From positions 1 to 24,055 of the forward strand of contig JAHFTP010000004.1 of assembly GCA_023265495.1 (NCBI GenBank): a stretch of DNA of 24,055 nucleotides, given 5' to 3'. The notes below the pieces were generated by a model that ran no database searches, was not told where the DNA came from, and was given only the letters and a program-made list of their open reading frames with translations. The stretch comes from Chlamydiota bacterium. Its GTDB lineage: Bacteria > Chlamydiota > Chlamydiia > Chlamydiales > Rhabdochlamydiaceae. Position numbers and translations under genes: made by a program. Positions 15,811 through 23,562 of the stretch are shown piece after piece (the first letter of the stretch is position 1; each line of letters begins with the position of its first letter).

Positions 15811-15974
15811 AATGGTATTTAGTATTAGTTTTATTCACGATGCTGATTTTGTTATATTTGTAAATTTCTAATAATTAATGGAGTGCAGAGAGAATGCAGT
15901 AGTGTTTATCTAGAGAAAAAAGGACGTTCAAGATATGATTTATGCCATCTTAAATACAAGAGCGGTCTCAAAGT

Positions 15975-18677
15975 ATGCACAGAAAACAAGGCCTTCTACA
16001 CAAAGCAGCTTATTTTGTCTTGCTCCATGTGGCGAGGTTTTTGCTCTCCTTGCGCTATCGCGTTACGATCAGAGGATTAGACAAGGTGCAGTCTTCGATC
16101 CAGAAAGGGGGAGTGGGTACAGTATTTCTTCCCAATCATCCAGCTGAGATCGATCCCGTCATCCTCATTGTCTATTTAGGTCTTCATTTTTCTGTCATTC
16201 GTCCACTTGTTGTGGAACATTTTTACAAGTTAAAGGGGTTTCATTGGGTGATGAAGCTCGTGTCGGCTTTATCTATTCCCACAATGGATGAGAAAGCCAG
16301 CGTCTGGAGGGGGAAGCTCATCGCAAAGAAGAAGCAAGAGATTGCGCAAGGCCTTACAGAAGGAGAGAACTTTCTCATTTACCCCTCGGGCAGGCTGAAG
16401 GTGGATGGAAGAGAGGTGGTAGGCGGAAGCTCCTTTGTGCATCAAATCATCGAAGAAGTGCCGCAGCTGCAAGTCGTCCTCGTCAGGACGACAGGGCTGT
16501 GGGGAAGTCGATTTTCTAGAGCGATCACAGGCTACTCCCCCGATTTTGGCAAAGAGCTCATCAGCAGCTTATGGACTCTAGTAAAGAATGGGATTTTCTT
16601 TACTCCTAGAAGAAAAGTGCTTGTAGAGCTAAGCACCCCTTCTGAGGATTTCCCCTGGAAAGAAGAGCGCATTGCTCTCAACAAATACCTGGAGGACTGG
16701 TATAATAGATATCCAAATCCAGGGCCGGAGCCTGTCAGTCGTGTGTCACTTGCTTTCTGGAAGGAGCAATATGTAGAGCCTAAAAAAATGGCCTCTTCAG
16801 AAGAAGAAAAGAGAAGAAAAAATATCGATATCCCTCTTCCTGTACAAAAGCGGGTGCAAGAGCAGCTCTCAGACCTTTGCGGCAAAGCCCCGGAAAGGAT
16901 AGAGCCTTCTATGGATCTTGCCATCGACCTGGGGATGGATTCGCTGGATGTAGCGCAGGTGTATATCTTTCTAGACAGACAGTTTGATAGAACGGATGTG
17001 GCTTTAGGGTCGATCAGACGGGTAGAAGACGTTTGTCTTGCAGCCGTCGGAGAATATGAAAGAGCTACGAGCAAGGAAGAAAAAACCTTTGCTTGGCCAA
17101 AAGAGCTGAGGCGGCGTGCCCCCTTTCTGCCGCAGGGTAATACAATCCCGGAGGCGTTTTTATCCGCTGCAGAGAAGATGGATGGTTTTGTTTGCGCAGC
17201 AGACCGCTTCTCCGGTGTTCTCACTTACAGGAAAATGAAAAGAGCGGCTCTGCTTCTAGCAGATAAATTCCGAGCATTTCCTGAACAAAATGTGGGAGTA
17301 CTTCTTCCTTCAACGGTGGGCGCCTATTTAGTCATTCTCTCTCTTATGTTAGCAAAAAAAGTGCCCGTCATGCTCAACTGGACGACGGGGACGAGGGCCT
17401 TGAACTTTGCAGAGGAAAGCACGTCCTTGCAAAGGGTGATCACTTCGATGTCCTTCCTAGACAAGTTGGATCATGTAGAGCTCGGAGAGATCGAAAACAG
17501 GTTTTTGTTTCTAGAGGAGCTCAAAGAAGATGTTTCTCTAATGGATAAGATTCTCTGTTTGGTAAGAAGCGTAAAAAGTGCGCGCTCGCTCACCTCTTTT
17601 TTTAAGTTGGATACAGTGTCTTCTGATGCACCTGCCGTTTTATTATTTACCAGCGGAACAGAGTCTCTTCCCAAAGCAGTCCCTCTTTCTCACCGCAATA
17701 TCTTAGTCAACCAAAGAGCGGCTATGGAGTGTGTGGCGCTCCATGCAGACGATTGTTTGTATGGCATTCTGCCTCCTTTCCATTCTTTTGGCTTCTCTAT
17801 CACAGGGCTATTTCCTTTGCTCTGCGGAGTGAAGACATTTTATGCGCCGGACCCTAATGATAGCCACGGCCTAGCAGAAGACATAGCTGCCGCCGAGATA
17901 ACGATGTTTTGCTCAGCCCCAAGTTTTCTTAGAGCCGTTTTCTCCATAGCAGATAAAAAGAAGCTCTCTTCGTTAAGACTAATCGTCTCCGGTGCAGAAA
18001 AAGCGCCGTCAGAGCTTTTCTCTTATGTGGAGAAGAACCTTCCTCATGCCAAACTCATCGAAGGCTATGGCATTACAGAATGCTCCCCTGTGGTGACCAT
18101 AGTGCGCCCCGGTGAGCCCGCCGTTGGCGTTGGCAGGCCCTTAGATGGGATAGAGGTTTGTATCATAGATGAACAAGACAAAATCCTTCCCCTAAGAAGT
18201 GAAGGGGAGATATGCATCCGCGGTGAGAGCGTATTTTCCGGGTATTTACTCAGTAATAAGTGTCCCTTTATTACACTGTCGGAACAGAAATGGTACCGCT
18301 CCGGAGACCGTGGCTACCTAGATGAGAAGGGGAATTTAACACTCACGGGCAGGCTCAAGCGATTTGTCAAGATTGGCGGAGAGATGATCAGCCTCGGCGG
18401 ATTAGAGGAAGAGATTTTTTCCGTCTGTAAGGATAAAGGATGGGTGGAAGATCCATTTGCAGGATCTTCGCTCGCCCTCATTGCTAGAGAAGAGGATAAG
18501 GCCTCGCTTATCCTATTTACCGCCTTGGCTCTTGCCAAAGACGAGATCAATATAGCTCTTAAAGAGCGGGGATGGGGACGTATTGTGAAAATTGCGGAGA
18601 TAAAGCAAATAAAAGAGATCCCTCTTACCGGAACGGGAAAGATCGATTATCGATACTTAGAAGAACATCTAGTTTAA
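15975..18677 (+). CDS. aas: Fused acyltransferase, acyl carrier domain and acyl-activating enzyme (Aas-like)
   Basis: A 900-residue protein with three domains. Residues about 1-250 are a PlsC-type acyltransferase with the NHX4D catalytic motif as NHPAEID (54-60) and a later FLIYPSGRL block. Residues about 290-360 form an acyl-carrier domain with DLGMDSLD, where Ser323 is the expected phosphopantetheine site. Residues about 385-900 are an AMP-forming acyl-activating enzyme: P-loop TSGTESLPKAVPLSHRN (559-575), GYGITECSP, and the C-terminal catalytic Lys889 in GTGKIDY. E. coli Aas has only the first and last domains (719 aa). C. trachomatis, as I recall, has them as neighbouring genes CT775 and CT776. 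The protein probably loads free fatty acids onto a carrier and transfers them to lysophospholipid or glycerol phosphate. The start has only a weak ribosome-binding site, but an in-frame stop lies just upstream. Confidence 0.9.
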   Translation: MHRKQGLLHKAAYFVLLHVARFLLSLRYRVTIRGLDKVQSSIQKGGVGTVFLPNHPAEIDPVILIVYLGLHFSVIRPLVVEHFYKLKGFHWVMKLVSALSIPTMDEKASVWRGKLIAKKKQEIAQGLTEGENFLIYPSGRLKVDGREVVGGSSFVHQIIEEVPQLQVVLVRTTGLWGSRFSRAITGYSPDFGKELISSLWTLVKNGIFFTPRRKVLVELSTPSEDFPWKEERIALNKYLEDWYNRYPNPGPEPVSRVSLAFWKEQYVEPKKMASSEEEKRRKNIDIPLPVQKRVQEQLSDLCGKAPERIEPSMDLAIDLGMDSLDVAQVYIFLDRQFDRTDVALGSIRRVEDVCLAAVGEYERATSKEEKTFAWPKELRRRAPFLPQGNTIPEAFLSAAEKMDGFVCAADRFSGVLTYRKMKRAALLLADKFRAFPEQNVGVLLPSTVGAYLVILSLMLAKKVPVMLNWTTGTRALNFAEESTSLQRVITSMSFLDKLDHVELGEIENRFLFLEELKEDVSLMDKILCLVRSVKSARSLTSFFKLDTVSSDAPAVLLFTSGTESLPKAVPLSHRNILVNQRAAMECVALHADDCLYGILPPFHSFGFSITGLFPLLCGVKTFYAPDPNDSHGLAEDIAAAEITMFCSAPSFLRAVFSIADKKKLSSLRLIVSGAEKAPSELFSYVEKNLPHAKLIEGYGITECSPVVTIVRPGEPAVGVGRPLDGIEVCIIDEQDKILPLRSEGEICIRGESVFSGYLLSNKCPFITLSEQKWYRSGDRGYLDEKGNLTLTGRLKRFVKIGGEMISLGGLEEEIFSVCKDKGWVEDPFAGSSLALIAREEDKASLILFTALALAKDEINIALKERGWGRIVKIAEIKQIKEIPLTGTGKIDYRYLEEHLV

Positions 18678-18690
18678 AAGGACCACATCC

Positions 18691-20121
18691 ATGGAAAAGC
18701 AAAATATCGCTCTTCGGTTAACCAATACGGAGACAAGAGAAAAAGAGGTGATTGTTCCTTTAAATGGACATACCATCTTGCTCTATACTTGTGGTCCCAC
18801 CGTATATAACTTTGCACACATTGGGAACTTTAGAACTTATGTACAAGAAGATCTTTTGCGAAGGACCCTCCAATTTTTTGGTATGAAAGTCAGGCAGGTG
18901 ATGAATATCACCGACATCGATGATAAGACTATGAAAGGGGCATTAGATAGCAAAATGTCTTTAGAGGACTATACAAAGCCTTATATAGAAGCCTTTTTTG
19001 AGGATCTGCAAACACTTCGTATCCAGCCTGCGGAAGAGTATCCCGCAGCGACGGATTATATCCCCGATATGATCACCATCATACAAGGGCTTATAGAAAA
19101 AGGAATTGCCTACGTCGGCTCCGATAAGAGCGTCTATTTTTCTTTGGTCCGTTTCCCTAAGTATGGCAGGCTCTCGCATCTTCCCTTAGATGAACTACAA
19201 GTGGGTGCATCAGAGAGAGTGGGTAGTGACGAATATGAAAAAGATCATGTCTGCGACTTTGTCCTATGGAAGAGCTATGATGCCGAGCGCGATGGCACGA
19301 TCTTCTGGGATAGTCCCTTTGGCCCAGGCCGTCCCGGCTGGCATATCGAATGTTCTGCCATGGCTATGAAGTTACTCGGGCAGACCATCGACATCCACGT
19401 AGGGGGAATAGATAACATGTTCCCCCACCATGAAAATGAAATTGCCCAATGTGAAGCCTATAGTGATAAGTGCTTTGTGAGGCATTGGCTCCACGTAGAG
19501 CACCTCCTTGTCGACCATAAAAAGATGTCAAAAAGCCTAGGGAATTTCTACACCTTGCGCGACCTGCTAGCAAAAGGATATACCCCAGAGCAGATACGTT
19601 ATGTCCTGCTCCAAACACACTATCGCATACAGCAGAACTTCACCTTCCAAAATCTAGAGGCTGCAAAAGCCTCTTTAGAGCGGATCGCAGACTTTGTAGA
19701 TAGGCTAGAGAGGATCACCGATCATAAGTCTCATGGGGCTCTAGAACCTGTCTTGGAGAAGGTCGTTCGCAACTTCACGCTGGCCCTAGCAGAAGATTTA
19801 AACATATCGCTCGCCTTGGCCGCACTCTTTGATGGCATCAGAGAGATGAATGGCCTCTGTGATAAAAACAAAATAGGGAAAAAGGAAGCCTTGCATGCTT
19901 TAAAAGTATTAAAAGAGTTAGATGCCGTGCTGGGCGTCCTTCCCCTAGAGAAAAAACAAGAAAAAATACCTGATGAACTGTTGGATGCTTTAGAGAAACG
20001 AGAAAAAGCGCGCAAAGAGAAAAACTGGAAAGAGGCAGATCACCACAGAGACGTCATCCTCGCTGCAGGATATGTCCTGGAAGATACGCCAACAGGTATA
20101 AGATTAAAGAAAGGATCATAA
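18691..20121 (+). CDS. cysS: Cysteinyl-tRNA synthetase
   Basis: Class I aminoacyl-tRNA synthetase charging tRNA-Cys; 476 residues, normal for the family (E. coli 461). The signature HIGN is at 43-46 in NFAHIGNFRTY and KMSKS at 278-282. All four zinc ligands expected from the E. coli enzyme are present with matching spacing: Cys34 (CGPT), Cys221 (GWHIECSAMA), His246 and Glu250 (FPHHENE). The ATG follows AAAGGA and lies 13 bases after the acyl-activating gene. The next gene starts directly after its stop. In C. trachomatis cysS and lysS are neighbours (CT782, CT781); here they are convergent, separated by dinD and two small genes. Confidence 0.97.
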   Translation: MEKQNIALRLTNTETREKEVIVPLNGHTILLYTCGPTVYNFAHIGNFRTYVQEDLLRRTLQFFGMKVRQVMNITDIDDKTMKGALDSKMSLEDYTKPYIEAFFEDLQTLRIQPAEEYPAATDYIPDMITIIQGLIEKGIAYVGSDKSVYFSLVRFPKYGRLSHLPLDELQVGASERVGSDEYEKDHVCDFVLWKSYDAERDGTIFWDSPFGPGRPGWHIECSAMAMKLLGQTIDIHVGGIDNMFPHHENEIAQCEAYSDKCFVRHWLHVEHLLVDHKKMSKSLGNFYTLRDLLAKGYTPEQIRYVLLQTHYRIQQNFTFQNLEAAKASLERIADFVDRLERITDHKSHGALEPVLEKVVRNFTLALAEDLNISLALAALFDGIREMNGLCDKNKIGKKEALHALKVLKELDAVLGVLPLEKKQEKIPDELLDALEKREKARKEKNWKEADHHRDVILAAGYVLEDTPTGIRLKKGS

Positions 20122-20358
20122 ATGACAAAAGATGAACGTTACCTGGTAAAACTCTTCGAGCTAGCGCTGAAAAGAGGGGACCTATTCGAAGAGATCAACA
20201 TGTATGAGGTGGGCAGAGCTATGGGACAAAATGACCGCAGCGTAGAAAATATCGTCCGCATGCTGGCTCAAAGCAACTTCCTGAAAAAAGGCCAGGGAAA
20301 CAACGTCTATTTGACAAAGCAGGGAGAAGCCTACGTAGAGTCTTTGTCTGCCAAATAG
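20122..20358 (+). CDS. Small winged-helix-like hypothetical protein, 78 aa
   Basis: The ATG immediately follows the cysS TAA with AAAGGA just upstream, so it is almost certainly co-expressed with cysS. The sequence reads as a small helix-turn-helix with a wing: helices in ERYLVKLFELALKRG, MYEVGRAMG, RSVENIVRMLAQSNFL, then KKGQGNNVYLTKQGEAYVE as a beta hairpin and final helix, as in many winged-helix DNA-binding proteins. I do not recognise a named family. A regulatory or nucleic-acid-binding role is inferred from the fold pattern only. Confidence 0.75.
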   Translation: MTKDERYLVKLFELALKRGDLFEEINMYEVGRAMGQNDRSVENIVRMLAQSNFLKKGQGNNVYLTKQGEAYVESLSAK

Positions 20359-20370
20359 CTAGAGACAAAA

Positions 20371-20418
20371 AAGGGGATTTATTAAAGGGGGCCAGCCCCC
20401 TTTACCCCGCTGTTTTTT
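20371..20418. repeat. Hairpin repeat, left copy flanking dinD
   Basis: About 48 bases: AAGGGGATTT, a 9-bp perfect stem AAAGGGGGC / GCCCCCTTT (20384-20392, 20395-20403), then GCTGTTTTTT. The same series recurs at 21365-21411. It follows the winged-helix gene stop by 12 bases and may terminate that transcript, although the T-run lies 8 bases beyond the stem. Confidence 0.8.
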
Positions 20419-20443
20419 AAAAAAAATCAGATTCTTAAACATC

Positions 20444-20472
20444 TTGATTAATATTTTTACTATTCCTATCTT
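20444..20472 (+). promoter_or_regulatory. Weak candidate promoter for dinD
   Basis: TTGATT (20444-20449), 17 bases, TATCTT (20467-20472); 4/6 matches in each hexamer. No LexA-like box is visible between it and the ATG at 20505. Confidence 0.28.
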
Positions 20473-20504
20473 TGCATAAGAATTTTTACAAAGAGTTCTT
20501 ATTT

Positions 20505-21359
20505 ATGGAATCACATTCACTCACCCAAAGCAAAGTGTCTTTTGAAGAACTTAAGAAAACCAATAAGCATGGCGTGGAATACTGGAGCGCAAGGGATCTC
20601 CAGCTATGCCTGGGTTACTCTCAATGGCGTTACTTTGAGAACGCCCTAAAAAAGGCCATAGAGTCCTGCAAGAAATCCGGCAACAATCCACAAAACCATT
20701 TTGCGGGCGCCCGCAAGATGGTCGAAATTGGTAGCCAAACGGAGAGGGAAGTAACTGATTATCATCTCTCTCGCTTTGCCTGTTATCTCATTGCCCAAAA
20801 TGGGGATCCTAGAAAACCGGAAATCGCCCATGCGCAGCAATATTTTGCCATTCAAACCAGACGACAAGAACTTTCAGACTCTGAGATGGCTGATTTAGAT
20901 CGGGTGGACTTACGTGGGCAGGCGTCTGAAAAATTCAAGGCATTATCTGGAGCTGCTCAAGATGCTGGTGTGCAAAACAGGATGTTCGGCCTATTTCATG
21001 ATGCCGGATACAAAGGCTTATACGGTGGTCTCGGTGTTGACGCTATCAAACTCAGAAAAGGAATCCCTGAAACTGAGCAGCTCATGGATCGGATGGATAG
21101 TTCGGAGCTTGCAGCAAATCTATTCCGTATGACACAAACGAGGGAAAAACTGAAAAGAGATCGCATTGTGAATCCAAGGGATGCCATACAAATTCACGAA
21201 GAAGTTGGAAGAAAAGTCAGGATAGCTATTGCCGATATTGGAGGAATCCCTCCTGAAAATATTCCCGCTGCAGAGCCTATCAAAAATGTTAAGAAGCGGC
21301 TGAAGAAAACCAAGCCGGTAATAGAATTGGATGTTACAGATGCCATCAGGTTAAAATAA
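20505..21359 (+). CDS. dinD: DNA damage-inducible protein D (BRO-N/DinD family)
   Basis: A 284-residue protein matching the DinD family. The N-terminal BRO-like domain includes GVEYWSARDLQLCLGYSQWR and FENALKKAIESCKKSG. The DinD core has NHFAGARKMVEIGSQ, DYHLSRFACYLIAQNGDPRK and AQQYFAIQTRRQEL. E. coli DinD (274 aa) is SOS-induced and known to modulate RecA; homologues are spread by phage and islands. I chose ATG 20505; the frame extends to a TTG at 20472 with no better signal. The C-terminus is Lys-rich (KNVKKRLKKTKP). It is a lone gene between two near-identical hairpin repeats and interrupts the cysS-lysS neighbourhood, which suggests acquisition. Confidence 0.9.
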   Translation: MESHSLTQSKVSFEELKKTNKHGVEYWSARDLQLCLGYSQWRYFENALKKAIESCKKSGNNPQNHFAGARKMVEIGSQTEREVTDYHLSRFACYLIAQNGDPRKPEIAHAQQYFAIQTRRQELSDSEMADLDRVDLRGQASEKFKALSGAAQDAGVQNRMFGLFHDAGYKGLYGGLGVDAIKLRKGIPETEQLMDRMDSSELAANLFRMTQTREKLKRDRIVNPRDAIQIHEEVGRKVRIAIADIGGIPPENIPAAEPIKNVKKRLKKTKPVIELDVTDAIRLK

Positions 21360-21364
21360 CAAGA

Positions 21365-21411
21365 AAGGGGATTTAAAGGGGGCTGGCCCCCTTTTATTTT
21401 GCTGTTTTTTT
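21365..21411. terminator. Hairpin repeat, right copy: convergent terminator of dinD and the minus-strand Nudix gene
   Basis: The stem AAAGGGGGC (21375-21383) / GCCCCCTTT (21386-21394) has a 2-base loop and is followed by TTTTATTTT, a good intrinsic terminator for dinD. It abuts the Nudix stop at 21394 on the other strand, so it probably serves both. It is the second copy of the repeat at 20371-20418, with AAGGGGATTT before and GCTGTTTTTT after. Confidence 0.85.
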
Positions 21412-21855
21412 GCATATCCAGCTTTGGTAATGATCTAGGCCTTCTTTTGCACCGACCATCAGGGGGAGCCGGATCGCCTCCGCGTAGGTCACAAAGCGCG
21501 CCTCCTCATTTTCTTCAAGATGAAGCTCTATGGAAGGCTCATCGATAAAGACGGAGCGAAACATATGAAAGAGATAGTCTTGATGAGGAAGGCGTACATA
21601 GAGAATGCCTATGTTCTCCAATGTGCCATTGTCGATATCTAAGGCAATTTCTTCTCGTACTTCTCGGATTACAGCTTCGATAGGTGTTTCTTGCCTTTCT
21701 AGCTTGCCGGCGGGCACGCCCCAGAAGCTGCCTTGATATTTATGGGGGCAGCGTCTTAGAAAAAGAACCTTGCCGTCCCATTCTATATAGCAGCCGGACG
21801 CCTCTGCAGAAGGAGAAAAGTCGGCAGGCCTTTGTGAGAAAACTGAGTACTGCAT
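21394..21855 (-). CDS. Nudix hydrolase
   Basis: A 153-residue Nudix protein. The box runs GKLERQE, then seven residues, then REVREEIAL, with Ala in place of the late Gly; the metal-binding RE..EE residues are intact. The preceding VLFLRRCPHKYQGSFWGVPAG, close to the RR-P-x-K-xGxWxxPGG pattern, is typical of nucleotide- or ADP-sugar-type Nudix enzymes. The substrate is not determined. The ATG lies 3 bases after the lysS stop on the same strand, so the two are co-transcribed. The stop runs into the hairpin terminator. Confidence 0.88.
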   Translation of the reverse strand: MQYSVFSQRPADFSPSAEASGCYIEWDGKVLFLRRCPHKYQGSFWGVPAGKLERQETPIEAVIREVREEIALDIDNGTLENIGILYVRLPHQDYLFHMFRSVFIDEPSIELHLEENEEARFVTYAEAIRLPLMVGAKEGLDHYQSWICKKTAK

Positions 21856-21858
21856 GTG

Positions 21859-23427
21859 TTATTCTTCAGGCTTCATTATGGGGAAGAAGAGTACATCTCT
21901 AATGGATTGCGCATTGGTAAAGAGCATGACGAGTCTGTCTACGCCGATGCCAAGCCCGCCTGTTGGAGGCATGCCCTGGCAGACCGATTCGATAAACTCT
22001 TCATCGAGTGGATGGGCTTCTTCATCTCCTGCTAATTTCTTTTCTGCTTGTTCTACTAAGAGTTTTCTTTGGAGCTCAGGGTCGTTTAGCTCCGTGTAAG
22101 CATTGCAGAACTCCCCCCCTAGGATAAACGTTTCAAATCGTTCTACGAAGTTTTCTTGCCGAAGGGCAGGATCTCTGTGCAGCTTGCAAAGAGGAGTCGT
22201 TTCAATCGGATGGTCAATGATATGGTGAGGGTCGATGAGGTGCTCTTCTGCAAATTCCTCAAATACCATCGCGATCATAGCGCCTCTTGTCTTGCCCTTG
22301 AGTTCTTTGGCATCTACGGAGGCTTTCTCTACAAGCAGGCGTTTCATGTCTTCATCAGAGAGCGTGTCTACGTCGATGTTTGCATAGACCTTGATACTCT
22401 CTTTCATGCTCAGCCGCTTCCACGGGGTCTGCAGATCGATGGTTTTCTCTTCTCCTTCTGCTCCTACCGTGAGCTTTGTCGTGCCAAATAGCTCGAGTGC
22501 AATGGAGGCAAAGAGGTTTTCCGTGAGCACCATCATATCGTTGTAATCTGCATAGGCTGCATAGGCTTCTAGCTCGGTGAATTCGGGGTTATGTGTCCGG
22601 TCGATCCCTTCGTTTCTAAAGACTTTGCCCATCTCAAATACTTTGTCGTAGCCGCCGACAATGAGTTTTTTAAGGGGGATCTCCAAAGAGATGCGCAAAT
22701 ACATCTCCTGCTCTAGAGCATGGAGTTTTGTGGTAAAAGGCCTCGCCTGCGCTCCACCATAGACATTTTGTAAGACGGGGGTCTCTACTTCTAAGAACCC
22801 ATTTTTCTCAAAATACTTGCGGATGAGCCCCATGATCCTAAAGCGCATGCGGAACTGATCCATGATATCGCTATGTGTGATGAGGTCGAGCCATCGCTTT
22901 CTATAACGAACGCCTTTGTCTACGAGGCCGCTGTGTTTTTCAGGAAGAGGAAGCAGCGTCTTACAAAGGAGGGTAACACCCTTCACAAAAATGGTGATCT
23001 CTCCCTTTTGTGTGCGAAATACGTGCCCTTCAATACCTAGGATGTCCCCCAGGTCTATTTTCTTCTCAATGAATTTGATGCCACTGACGTCTTCTTGTGG
23101 AGGGAGGCCATCTACTTTGGTCAGGTCCCTATTGAACATCAACTGAATGCGGCCTGTGTCATCTTGGATGTGGGCGAACGCATTTTTTCCCATGGCTCTG
23201 AAAAGCATAAGCCTGCCGGAAATTATTACTTTATCGGTACGTCCTTCCGCTGCATCTTCGCTGTGGCCCAGCTCCGCATTTTCGTACTTTTCTAGGAGTT
23301 TTTCAGCCTTATGCGTAGGAGTAAAGCAGGGAGGGTAGGGGTTGATGCCAAGTGCTCGTATCTCTGCAAGTTTTGCAGTGCGGTTACGAAATTCTTCATG
23401 TTCATGGTACTGAGGCGTTGTAGTCAT
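21859..23427 (-). CDS. lysS: Lysyl-tRNA synthetase (class II)
   Basis: Class II synthetase charging tRNA-Lys; 522 residues from the chosen start, typical for bacterial LysS. The N-terminal OB fold has ISGRLMLFRAMGKNAFAHIQ. Motif 1 lies around FLEVETPVLQNVYGGAQARP, motif 2 is FRNEGIDRTHNPEFTELEAY, and motif 3 is GLGIGVDRLVMLFTNAQSIR. The ATG at 23427 (MTTTPQYHEHEEFRNRT) is preferred: the open frame continues to 23526, but those 33 extra residues are unlike the family N-terminus. The upstream AAGAAAG is only a weak ribosome-binding site. It lies downstream of a partial gene on the same strand and upstream of the Nudix gene. Confidence 0.96.
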   Translation of the reverse strand: MTTTPQYHEHEEFRNRTAKLAEIRALGINPYPPCFTPTHKAEKLLEKYENAELGHSEDAAEGRTDKVIISGRLMLFRAMGKNAFAHIQDDTGRIQLMFNRDLTKVDGLPPQEDVSGIKFIEKKIDLGDILGIEGHVFRTQKGEITIFVKGVTLLCKTLLPLPEKHSGLVDKGVRYRKRWLDLITHSDIMDQFRMRFRIMGLIRKYFEKNGFLEVETPVLQNVYGGAQARPFTTKLHALEQEMYLRISLEIPLKKLIVGGYDKVFEMGKVFRNEGIDRTHNPEFTELEAYAAYADYNDMMVLTENLFASIALELFGTTKLTVGAEGEEKTIDLQTPWKRLSMKESIKVYANIDVDTLSDEDMKRLLVEKASVDAKELKGKTRGAMIAMVFEEFAEEHLIDPHHIIDHPIETTPLCKLHRDPALRQENFVERFETFILGGEFCNAYTELNDPELQRKLLVEQAEKKLAGDEEAHPLDEEFIESVCQGMPPTGGLGIGVDRLVMLFTNAQSIRDVLFFPIMKPEE

Positions 23428-23486
23428 AAAATTCTTTCTTATATTTAGAGGGTTTTTTAAGAAGGTGATTGTAGGAGTTTTTGCGG

Positions 23487-23562
23487 TTATCTGCAAGCAC
23501 TTGTGTGCGAGCACTTGTCCTAACAATGGGTAAAAATATTTTTATTCCGCACTTGCAGATAA
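23487..23562. repeat. Distant inverted repeat and GCACTTG direct repeats upstream of lysS
   Basis: TTATCTGCAAG (23487-23497) is the exact reverse complement of CTTGCAGATAA (23552-23562). GCACTTGT occurs at 23497-23504 and 23511-23518, and GCACTTGC at 23549-23556. The set spans the gap before lysS and the last codons of the neighbouring gene. It could form a long-range hairpin or a binding array; no T-run supports a terminator. Confidence 0.5.

Noticed and set aside
15883..16147. Short + strand frames (65 and 70 codons) before and over the start of the acyl-activating gene
   Set aside because: They overlap the conserved acyltransferase N-terminus in another frame and show no domain.
16532..17224. 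230-codon minus-strand frame inside the acyl-activating gene
   Set aside because: It is antisense to the carrier domain and ligase N-terminus, Ser-rich, and lacks a ribosome-binding site.
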